Below, in pieces: positions 8,217 to 14,492 of a DNA stretch of 15,118 nt. How positions within the stretch are numbered: position 1 is the first letter of the stretch; each line of letters begins with the position of its first letter. The DNA is from an uncultured Bacteroidota bacterium (GTDB lineage Bacteria; Bacteroidota; Bacteroidia; Chitinophagales; LD1): NCBI GenBank assembly GCA_937894725.1, contig CALAYL010000091.1, positions 1-15,118 of the forward strand. The letters run 5' to 3'. The notes beneath the pieces are model-generated. The model had not been told where the DNA came from. It did not search any database and saw only the letters and a list, made by a program, of their open reading frames with translations. The translations under genes and the position numbers were made by a program.

Positions 8217-8224
8217 TATCTTAG
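8217..8224 (+). promoter_or_regulatory. Weak -7-like box upstream of gldJ
   Basis: TATCTTAG differs by one base from TAnnTTTG and lies 28 bases before the gldJ ATG, in the 57-bp gap after the porP-like gene. No -33 TTTG at the right spacing is seen. gldJ may simply be co-transcribed from upstream. Confidence 0.2.
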
Positions 8225-8252
8225 CAAACCTTTTAAAACCTAGACAATAAAA

Positions 8253-9755
8253 ATGAACATGAATTTATCAAAATGGCTCGCGTTGGCTACCCTCCCAGCC
8301 CTGTTTGGCATTGCATCTTGTAGTGGCGGTAAAGAAAAATCGTCAGTAACAGGATGGGAATACAACAACACAAAAAACGGAGGATTTGAAGTGAGACCTT
8401 ACGCAGGTCAAGCGACTGGTCCAGGACTTGTGCTCGTACAAGGTGGTACTTTTGTGATGGGAAATACAGAAACAGATGTAATGTATGACTTTCATTCAGT
8501 ACCTCGTAGAGTAACCGTGAGCTCATATTATATGGACGAAACGGAAGTGGCAAACGTTCACTACCGTGAGTATGTTTATTGGTTGTTTAGAGTATTTGGT
8601 ACAGACTTTCCAGAAGTAGTGCGCAAGGCATTGCCTGATACACTTGTGTGGAGAGATGAGTTAGCTTACAATGAGCCATACGTAGAGTATTATTTCCGTC
8701 ATCCATCTTTTAACTACTACCCAGTAGTTGGCGTAAATTGGTTGCAAGCAAACGATTTTGCTGCATGGAGATCTGACCGTGTGAATGAGCGTATTTTGAT
8801 CGACAAAGGAATTTTGTCTGAGAATCCATCTCAAATTGGAAATGATAACTTCAATACTGAAGCGTATTTGTTAGGTCAATATGAGGGAGCTATGGGAAAA
8901 AGACCACTAAAAGACTTAAACCCATCAGGAAACGGCACTCGTAAGGCGCAAATGGAAGATGGTATCACATTGCCTTCATACAGACTTCCAACAGAAGCAG
9001 AGTGGGAGTATGCCGCACTTGCTTATATCGGAAATCAACCAGCAGCAGGTGAAGAGCGTATCACAGATAGAAGAATCTATCCTTGGAATGGTACTTCTGC
9101 GCGTTACCCTAAGGCTGGTAACTGGCAAGGAGATTTCTTAGCTAACTTCAAGAGAGGTAGAGGAGATAACATGGGTACTGCTGGAAAATTGAATGACAAT
9201 GCAGATGTAACAGCGCCAGTTAAATCTTTCTATCCGAATGATTATGGACTTTACAATATGGCAGGAAACGTGAATGAGTGGGTATTGGATGTATATCGTC
9301 CGATGACAACTACTGATGCAAACGATTTCAGATCATTTAGAGGTAACCAATTCAAAACTAAAATCACTGATGCCGATGGAATGCCAATTGAGAAAGACTC
9401 TTTGGGAAAAATCCAATATCGCATGGTAGAGAAAGAAGAAGCAGCGAATAGAAGAAACTATCGTGATGGTGAAGTTCGTAACTATATAGATGGTGATGAG
9501 AAATCAGAAGTAGATTACAAATATGGTGGATCCTCACTTATCAATGACGAAAGTCGTGTGTATAAAGGCGGTGGTTGGAAAGACAGAGCATACTTTATAT
9601 CGCCAGGTTCTAGAAGATATTTAGATCAAGCCTACGCTTCTGATGATTTAGGTTTCAGATGTGCTATGGACAGATTAGGTTCTCCTGCGGGAAATGAATT
9701 TAAAGGAGGAAATCATTACAAAGAACAAGGAAAGAGAAAATACAGAGGCAAATAA
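8253..9755 (+). CDS. gldJ: Gliding motility / T9SS lipoprotein GldJ
   Basis: GldJ is a periplasm-facing outer-membrane lipoprotein needed for gliding and for stability of other Gld proteins. It is a paralogue of the T9SS ring protein GldK/PorK. The 500-residue product has a lipoprotein signal with lipobox IASC (Cys23), then the GldJ-typical SVTGWEYNNTKNGGF. A formylglycine-generating-enzyme (SUMF1) fold follows, shown by GPGLVLVQGGTFVMGNT (57-73), MDETEVAN (94-101), YRLPTEAEWEYAAL (243-256), YPWNG (276-280), NMAGNVNEWV (335-344), KGGGWKDR (438-445) and DDLGFRCAMD (464-473). Apart from the lipid Cys the only cysteine is Cys470, so the FGE active-site pair is absent and it should be structural rather than catalytic. 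It ends in a basic tail (KRKYRGK). It is about 60 residues shorter than the F. johnsoniae protein as I recall it. Confidence 0.95.
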   Translation: MNMNLSKWLALATLPALFGIASCSGGKEKSSVTGWEYNNTKNGGFEVRPYAGQATGPGLVLVQGGTFVMGNTETDVMYDFHSVPRRVTVSSYYMDETEVANVHYREYVYWLFRVFGTDFPEVVRKALPDTLVWRDELAYNEPYVEYYFRHPSFNYYPVVGVNWLQANDFAAWRSDRVNERILIDKGILSENPSQIGNDNFNTEAYLLGQYEGAMGKRPLKDLNPSGNGTRKAQMEDGITLPSYRLPTEAEWEYAALAYIGNQPAAGEERITDRRIYPWNGTSARYPKAGNWQGDFLANFKRGRGDNMGTAGKLNDNADVTAPVKSFYPNDYGLYNMAGNVNEWVLDVYRPMTTTDANDFRSFRGNQFKTKITDADGMPIEKDSLGKIQYRMVEKEEAANRRNYRDGEVRNYIDGDEKSEVDYKYGGSSLINDESRVYKGGGWKDRAYFISPGSRRYLDQAYASDDLGFRCAMDRLGSPAGNEFKGGNHYKEQGKRKYRGK

Positions 9756-9776
9756 TATTCCTCAAAAAAAACTTAG

Positions 9777-9814
9777 GAACGGCTGACATTTTTTGTCAGC
9801 CGTTCTTATTTTTA
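9777..9814 (+). terminator. Terminator after gldJ
   Basis: GAACGGCTGACA (9777-9788) and TGTCAGCCGTTC (9794-9805) form a perfect 12-bp stem with a five-T loop, followed by a T-rich tail (TTATTTTT). It begins 22 bases after the gldJ stop and ends the porP-gldJ transcript. Its tail reaches to within 15 bases of the murF ATG. An ATG at 9793, in frame with murF, lies inside the hairpin and is therefore not the murF start. Confidence 0.88.
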
Positions 9815-9828
9815 CACAAAATAGAAAT

Positions 9829-11112
9829 ATGGACATAGCTACGCTTTATCAAATGTTTAAGGAATCTAAAGGTATTTGTACAGATAATAGAAAAGTACAG
9901 AAGGGGCAAATCTTTTTAGCACTCAAAGGCGATAACTTTAATGGAAATAACTTTGCAAAGCAAGCCATAGACGCAGGTGCAGCCTATGCTATAGTTGAAG
10001 AAAATGTAGGTGAAGGGGAGCAGTTTATCTTAGTAGCAAACAGCTTAGCGACATTGCAGGCCTTAGCAAAGTATCATAGACAACAGTTTTCGATACCTGT
10101 GATAGCACTCACAGGTAGCAATGGAAAAACAACGACAAAAGAACTTGTGGCCACGGTATTAGAAAAAAAATATAAAGTGCATTACACTAAAGGTAATTTA
10201 AATAATCATATCGGCATTCCATTGACACTTCTTGAAATGCCTATGGATACTGAGATTGCAGTCATAGAAATGGGGGCAAATCATCAGCGAGAGATAGCTG
10301 GATACTGTGAGTATGTATTGCCTGGATATGGGCTTATTACCAATATAGGGAAGGCACATTTGGAGGGTTTTGGCGGTATTGAGGGGGTATTGAAAGGCAA
10401 AACGGAGTTGTATCAATACATTGGCGCTCATGGTGGGAAATTATTTGTGAGTGATATGGCACAAAATCTACTTGATAAATCAGCTGAATTTGTAGATAAA
10501 GACAAGCTTGTTTTTTATGGTCAAAAAGCAACATCGTTGGTAGTAGGAGAGCGGATACCAAACCAAGTATTTTTGGCGTTTAGATGGAATAACAATGAAG
10601 TAAAAACACAATTGGTAGGCGATTATAACATTGAAAATGCACTTTCAGCTATTTGTATAGGGGTGTACTTCAATGTACCTGAAAGTGCCATCTGTGAAGC
10701 ATTAGCGGGCTATAGCCCGAGCAACAATCGCTCGCAAATGACAGTTTATAAGGACAATAAATTTGTGATGGATGCCTATAACGCAAATCCTAGTAGCCTT
10801 ACTGTAGCACTACAAAACTTTGATACGCTAGAAGCAGTATCAAAAATGGTGATTATAGGAGAGATGATGGAGCTAGGCGAGTATAGCAAGGAAGAGCACC
10901 AAAAGATAGTAGGAGTGGTAAGTGATATGAAACTTGAAATGCGTATTTTTGTTGGAAATGGTTTTTCTTTTTTACAGGCAGATGATAGTGTCTTGTATTT
11001 TGAAAATACGCAAAAACTTAAATCGTGGTTTGATGCGCAGGCATTTTCAAATAAAACGATACTGCTAAAGGGGTCTAGAAAGAATGCACTTGAAAATCTT
11101 TTGAGAGATTAA
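9829..11112 (+). CDS. murF: UDP-N-acetylmuramoyl-tripeptide--D-alanyl-D-alanine ligase
   Basis: MurF is a cytoplasmic ATP-dependent Mur ligase that adds D-Ala-D-Ala to UDP-MurNAc-tripeptide, the last soluble step of peptidoglycan precursor synthesis. The 427-residue product has the three Mur domains. An N-terminal UMAG-binding domain carries the CTDNRKVQKGQIFLALKG signature (17-34). The central ATPase has P-loop TGSNGKTT (95-102), GNLNNHIGIPLT (122-133), EMGANHQREI (147-156) and NIGKAHLEGFG (172-182), with the candidate carbamylated lysine in LKGKTELY. The C-terminal ligase domain includes DAYNANPSS. The frame extends 12 codons further up, but that start falls inside the gldJ terminator, and MDIATLYQMF is the natural family N-terminus. 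It is slightly shorter than the roughly 450-residue enterobacterial enzyme. Confidence 0.95.
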   Translation: MDIATLYQMFKESKGICTDNRKVQKGQIFLALKGDNFNGNNFAKQAIDAGAAYAIVEENVGEGEQFILVANSLATLQALAKYHRQQFSIPVIALTGSNGKTTTKELVATVLEKKYKVHYTKGNLNNHIGIPLTLLEMPMDTEIAVIEMGANHQREIAGYCEYVLPGYGLITNIGKAHLEGFGGIEGVLKGKTELYQYIGAHGGKLFVSDMAQNLLDKSAEFVDKDKLVFYGQKATSLVVGERIPNQVFLAFRWNNNEVKTQLVGDYNIENALSAICIGVYFNVPESAICEALAGYSPSNNRSQMTVYKDNKFVMDAYNANPSSLTVALQNFDTLEAVSKMVIIGEMMELGEYSKEEHQKIVGVVSDMKLEMRIFVGNGFSFLQADDSVLYFENTQKLKSWFDAQAFSNKTILLKGSRKNALENLLRD

Positions 11113-11119
11113 CGCGTAT

Positions 11120-11743
11120 TTAAGGGGCTAGTCGTCCGATAGTCCAATGCTCGTTTACAAGCTCATAAAATATACGATCATGCAATCGAGAGTGGCGTCC
11201 CTGCCAAAACTCTATATAGGTAGGTATCAAAATATAGCCCCCCCAATGGTCGGGCATTTGCAAACTGGTGGTATCGAGCGCATTTAGTTTTTCTTCTAAA
11301 AAACTTCTATCAGGTACTCGTTGACTTTGTGGCGATACTGTTGCGCCTGCACGGCTCTCTAGTGGTCGGCTATCAAAGTAAATTTGACTTTCGGATCTTG
11401 GCAATTTTTCGAGTGTACCTTCGATGCGGACTTGTCGCTCAAGCACATCCCAAAAAAATAAGATTTGCGCATGAGGATTGTCGCTGATTTCTTTTCCTTT
11501 TCTGCTCAAATAATTGGTATAAAAGACAAATCCATCAGGCTTTACCTCTTTAAGCAAAACTACGCGGGCAGAGGGTTTGCCATCAGGTGTAGCGGTTGCT
11601 AGTGTCATTGCATTGGCTTCCACAATAGTGCTTTCCTTAGCCTCTTGATACCAAAGTTTAAATTGCGCTATCGGGTCAGGATTTATCTCCGATTCGAGCA
11701 ACTCAAATTTGGTATATGTTTTTCGATGGTCATGTAAGTCCAT
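11120..11743 (-). CDS. pdxH: Pyridoxamine/pyridoxine 5'-phosphate oxidase
   Basis: PdxH is an FMN-dependent homodimeric cytoplasmic enzyme that oxidises pyridoxamine or pyridoxine phosphate to pyridoxal phosphate. The 207-residue product shows the whole family pattern: AMTLATATPDGKPSARVVLLK (45-65), FVFYTNYLSRKG (72-83), WDVLERQVRIEG (98-109), YFDSRP (122-127), GATVSPQSQ (133-141), WGGYILIP (167-174), EFWQGR (178-183), RLHDR (186-190) and the C-terminal RLAP. FMN and substrate contacts known from the family (the RVVLLK, YTNYxSRKG, QS and RLHDR motifs) are all kept. It is convergent with murF with only seven bases between the two stop codons, and it lies downstream of the DUF4230 operon on the same strand. 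A promoter-like box directly upstream suggests its own transcript. Confidence 0.97.
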   Translation of the reverse strand: MDLHDHRKTYTKFELLESEINPDPIAQFKLWYQEAKESTIVEANAMTLATATPDGKPSARVVLLKEVKPDGFVFYTNYLSRKGKEISDNPHAQILFFWDVLERQVRIEGTLEKLPRSESQIYFDSRPLESRAGATVSPQSQRVPDRSFLEEKLNALDTTSLQMPDHWGGYILIPTYIEFWQGRHSRLHDRIFYELVNEHWTIGRLAP

Positions 11744-11772
11744 GGGGTAAATTTAAACGGAAAACTATGGAG

Positions 11773-11780
11773 CAAATATA
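11773..11780 (-). promoter_or_regulatory. Candidate -7 promoter box for pdxH
   Basis: Read on the - strand this is TATATTTG, an exact TAnnTTTG, followed by C as in the box upstream of porV (both read TATATTTGC). It lies 29 bases before the pdxH ATG, giving a leader of roughly 20 bases. No -33 TTTG is found at the usual spacing. Instead an inverted repeat occupies that stretch. Confidence 0.5.
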
Positions 11781-11781
11781 C

Positions 11782-11805
11782 AATCTATATACTGAAATAT
11801 AGATT
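11782..11805. promoter_or_regulatory. Inverted repeat abutting the pdxH promoter box (possible operator)
   Basis: AATCTATAT (11782-11790) and ATATAGATT (11797-11805) are perfect 9-base arms separated by six bases. The repeat starts one base from the -7 box at 11773-11780 and covers the spacer and upstream promoter area. It reaches the stop codon of the DUF4230 gene. On the - strand it is not followed by a U-run, so an operator is more likely than a terminator. Its A/T-rich make-up leaves room for chance. Confidence 0.35.
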
Positions 11806-12422
11806 TAATCAACAATAGATTTTAGACTCGTTTCATTTCCGAATACTACAATAACCTCCTTGTCTGCTGGCGCAAAATATTTTGTAAAAATCTTTCGTAA
11901 ACTAGCTTTAGCTCGTTCTTTTTTGTCGGTACTTTGTTCGAGTTCTATACGTGTTTTTTGATAAAGTTCCTTTTGTGCTTTTAGGTACAACTCGCTGTCT
12001 TCGACTACCAGTAGTCCACTTTTTTGCATGTTGGATACTTTATCTAATTTCATTTCTAAACTCAATAAAGTAGGCTCTGGAAGCCTTACGGTGATAGCTT
12101 TTTCGCTATTTGTGATGGTGAAAGTGTCTATGTTTAGGTCTATTCCAAACTTAGCTATATAAGGAATATCTAGCGCTACTGTTTTTTCAAATGCAAAGTT
12201 ATTGAATAATGCAGTCCAGGTGGCAGCATCTTCTTTGTTTGTAGTTTTATATTTGGCTACACCATCTACTTCGAGTGCACCTAGTTCCGCTATGTCCTTC
12301 ACTATCTCGTAATGTTGAATAAATGTACTTTTTCCTGCGTCTTTGCCCCATTCAAATGCTACTTTATATACAGCAAAAAGTAAGAGCAAGATAGCGGCTA
12401 CAATTATTATCCCTCTTTTCAT
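11805..12422 (-). CDS. DUF4230 family membrane-anchored protein
   Basis: The function is unknown. The 205-residue product has one N-terminal transmembrane segment (about residues 4-22, GIIIVAAILLLLFAVYKVA) after a basic MKR start, so it is probably anchored in the inner membrane with the rest outside the cytoplasm. The remainder looks like DUF4230: an early ELGALEVDGVAKY segment, then FGIDLNIDTFTITNSEKAITVRLPEP (111-136), which matches the family pattern of a beta region followed by the conserved LP-x-P turn. A charged, probably helical segment rich in K and E follows at about 155-190. The last conserved part is EVIVVFGNE. It is the third gene of a - strand operon, six bases after the small lipoprotein gene, which suggests translational coupling. 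Confidence 0.8.
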   Translation of the reverse strand: MKRGIIIVAAILLLLFAVYKVAFEWGKDAGKSTFIQHYEIVKDIAELGALEVDGVAKYKTTNKEDAATWTALFNNFAFEKTVALDIPYIAKFGIDLNIDTFTITNSEKAITVRLPEPTLLSLEMKLDKVSNMQKSGLLVVEDSELYLKAQKELYQKTRIELEQSTDKKERAKASLRKIFTKYFAPADKEVIVVFGNETSLKSIVD

Positions 12423-12428
12423 AGAATT

Positions 12429-12866
12429 TTAGTTTTTGACACGAATCAAAAACTCTTTGTTGTAGATGAGTTTGTCTGCCTTGAATGTGGTTTTAAATCT
12501 CACTTTATCGCCATTGTCAAGGCTATCTGGCACAGTATATCCACCCACATAGTCAAACTTATTATTAGGGGTCACCCCAGCACTATCCAATCGTTCAAAA
12601 AACAAGGTGTCTGGATAGGTATAGCTATAATTCACATTTCCTGTTGTATCGATTTCATACAAAGCTTGCGCATAGTTGATGGGTCTATCGGTTGTAAACT
12701 TTAGTTCAATTTTTTGCGTTTTTCCTTTGCTTACATACACAATCGTAGAATCGGGCGATACGATAGTGATTGGCTCTAATATTGGGTCTTCGGATGTTTT
12801 TTTGCATGCTGCTACAGCAATAATCAATATAGCTGCTAAACAGCCAAGTAAAAGGTTATTTCTCAT
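12429..12866 (-). CDS. Small predicted lipoprotein of unknown function
   Basis: I do not recognise the family. From Met at 12866 the product has 145 residues, beginning with a short n-region (MRNN), a hydrophobic core and a lipobox VAAC with Cys21, followed by KK. It is therefore a lipoprotein, probably attached to the outer or inner membrane. The mature part is polar and beta-rich (STIVYVSKGKTQKIELKFTT, then segments ending in KFDYVGGYTVPDSL and KEFLIRVKN), compatible with one Ig-like or other beta-sandwich domain. An in-frame Met six codons upstream (12884) is possible but would put MPLNNH before the signal and crowd the aldehyde dehydrogenase stop (12889). The tight spacing on both sides (22 and six bases) shows it is co-transcribed with its neighbours. 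Confidence 0.75.
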   Translation of the reverse strand: MRNNLLLGCLAAILIIAVAACKKTSEDPILEPITIVSPDSTIVYVSKGKTQKIELKFTTDRPINYAQALYEIDTTGNVNYSYTYPDTLFFERLDSAGVTPNNKFDYVGGYTVPDSLDNGDKVRFKTTFKADKLIYNKEFLIRVKN

Positions 12867-12888
12867 GTGGTTATTTAAGGGCATGAAA

Positions 12889-14352
12889 TTAAAAATATTT
12901 CAGCATCAAATTAGTAATAGTATTAGCGAGCTTACCATATGGAAACCAGAGTGGAGTAGCGATACTGCCACTATGCAAGGCTTTCAGCACAGCTCTTTCA
13001 TTCGAAAATTCTTTAAAACCAAAGTGTCCTAATGATTTGCCAATACCTGAGTTGTTTACCCCTCCAAAAGGTAAGTTTGGTTGAGATATGTGTACTATAT
13101 TGTCATTGATACAAGTACCTCCAGCTGAAGTATGATCTACTACATAGTCTGCCACTTTTGATTTGCCACTAAACACATATAGCGCTAAAGGTTTTTCTTT
13201 TTCATTGACAATACGCAAAGCTTCGTCTAAGTTTTTGAAGGTGATAATAGGTAAAATAGGCCCAAAAATTTCTTCGTTCATTATTTTGCTATCAAGCGAT
13301 ACATTTTCCAAAAGCGTAGGCGCAATATAGTTTTCGCTTTCATCCATTTGTCCTCCCACGGCTATTTGTGCTCCATCTGCTACTGCACTTTCTAACAGGG
13401 TTTTGATTCGATTAAAATGCTTGTTGTTGATGATACGTGCCATATCCATGCTACGCTTCGGGTCTGCTCCAAACGACCTTTCTAAATTAGCTTTAAATTT
13501 TTCTACAAATTTATCTTTCACTGATTCGTGTATCAATACATAATCTGGTGCTATGCAGGTTTGTCCTAAATTGAGAAATTTGCCCCAAGTCATTTTTCTG
13601 ACCGTAGCATCAAGATTTGCACTTTCGTCAATAATTGCAGGTGATTTTCCTCCTAGCTCTAGTGTTACGGGGGTGAGATATTCGGCAGCAGCGCGCATCA
13701 CTACTTTGCCCACTGCTGGCGAGCCAGTAAAGTGAATATGGTCAAATTTTAATTTCAATAATTCTGTTGAAATAACATGATCGCCTTCAATTACCGCTAC
13801 TTCATTTTCTGGAAAGATTTTGCCAATCATTTCTTTGACTAAGGCTGAAGTGTTTGGTGTAAATTCTGAAGGTTTGATTATCGCTGTATTGCCTGCTGCT
13901 ATACAGGCTACAAGGTGTTGCATGGGCATTTGGAAAGGATAATTCCAAGGGGTCATTATCAAACACACGCCTTTAGCTTCATATACTATTTTTGAAGAAG
14001 ATCCTACATACAACATTGGCGTATCTACTTCTACTGGAGCCATCCATTTATCTAAATTCGAAATAGCATTTCGAATCTCTGCAACTGTGCTGTAAAGTTC
14101 AGTGTAATCTGTTTCGATAGCTGCTTTTCGCAAGTCATGATTTACCGCTTTTTGAATTTTTTCACGATATTGGAAACACACATCCTTCATGCGGTTGAGT
14201 CTCATTTTTCGTTCTTTAGCAGACGATGTTTTGAGATTCATTTTATTTTTCTGTTGCAAATCGTAGATGCGTTGTATTTCGCTTAAATTTACATTTGGAC
14301 TCATGGGTATTGGCTTTGCCAACGATTGTGTAGGTACTGCTGTAGCTTCCAT
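12889..14352 (-). CDS. Aldehyde dehydrogenase, class 3 (ALDH3-like)
   Basis: An NAD(P)-dependent dehydrogenase that oxidises aldehydes to acids. The 487-residue product has the catalytic Asn137 in PWNYPF, the cofactor-binding FTGS (208-211), the general base Glu232 in LELGGK, the nucleophile Cys266 in GQTCIAPDY, and EIFGP (361-365). The GQTCIAPDY form, the short C-terminal part and the ending PYGKLANTITNLMLKYF are typical of ALDH3-type enzymes (fatty, medium-chain or aromatic aldehydes) rather than the longer ALDH1/2 type. The exact substrate cannot be told. The N-terminus is about 20 residues longer than usual and Met17 (14304) is an alternative start. It is the first gene of the operon with the small lipoprotein and the DUF4230 gene, and is divergent from the YfhO-family gene. 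Confidence 0.92.
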   Translation of the reverse strand: MEATAVPTQSLAKPIPMSPNVNLSEIQRIYDLQQKNKMNLKTSSAKERKMRLNRMKDVCFQYREKIQKAVNHDLRKAAIETDYTELYSTVAEIRNAISNLDKWMAPVEVDTPMLYVGSSSKIVYEAKGVCLIMTPWNYPFQMPMQHLVACIAAGNTAIIKPSEFTPNTSALVKEMIGKIFPENEVAVIEGDHVISTELLKLKFDHIHFTGSPAVGKVVMRAAAEYLTPVTLELGGKSPAIIDESANLDATVRKMTWGKFLNLGQTCIAPDYVLIHESVKDKFVEKFKANLERSFGADPKRSMDMARIINNKHFNRIKTLLESAVADGAQIAVGGQMDESENYIAPTLLENVSLDSKIMNEEIFGPILPIITFKNLDEALRIVNEKEKPLALYVFSGKSKVADYVVDHTSAGGTCINDNIVHISQPNLPFGGVNNSGIGKSLGHFGFKEFSNERAVLKALHSGSIATPLWFPYGKLANTITNLMLKYF

Positions 14353-14375
14353 ATTGGATGTTGATTTTAGAACAG

Positions 14376-14400
14376 AAAGCTAATGAAATCCATTAGTTTT
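14376..14400 (+). other. AT-rich hairpin in the divergent ALDH/YfhO gap
   Basis: AAAGCTAATG (14376-14385) and CATTAGTTTT (14391-14400) can form a 10-bp stem with one G·U pair and a five-base loop, followed by another T. On the - strand the wobble becomes an A·C mismatch. It sits in the leader of the aldehyde dehydrogenase gene. It resembles a weak + strand terminator, although no + gene precedes it. The rest of the 140-bp gap (14353-14492) holds only weak promoter-like boxes: TGATTTTG on - at 14402-14409 and TAGTTTTA on + at 14467-14474, each one mismatch from TAnnTTTG. Confidence 0.25.
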
Positions 14401-14492
14401 TCAAAATCACTTTTGAATTCTTGTATTTTGATAAAGGAGGATAGTTCCAAATCAGCCCGATTTTTATAGTTTTACTCCAAAACAACCTTAAT

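Noticed and set aside
9792..9814. TTTG (9792-9795) with TATTTTTA (9807-9814) as a murF promoter pair
   Set aside because: The spacing is 11 bases rather than about 19, and the first element is inside the terminator hairpin. Only the second box was kept as a weak possibility.
9793..9828. murF start at 9793
   Set aside because: That ATG lies inside the gldJ terminator hairpin and adds 12 residues that are not typical of MurF. Met at 9829 gives the family N-terminus.
10707..10718. Perfect 12-base palindrome GGGCTATAGCCC
   Set aside because: It lies in the middle of murF, encodes normal protein sequence, and has no loop or U-run to act as a terminator. It is probably chance.
12867..12884. Lipoprotein start at 12884
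   Set aside because: It would place six residues before the signal and almost abut the preceding stop. The Met at 12866 gives a compact lipoprotein signal, though the longer form cannot be fully excluded.
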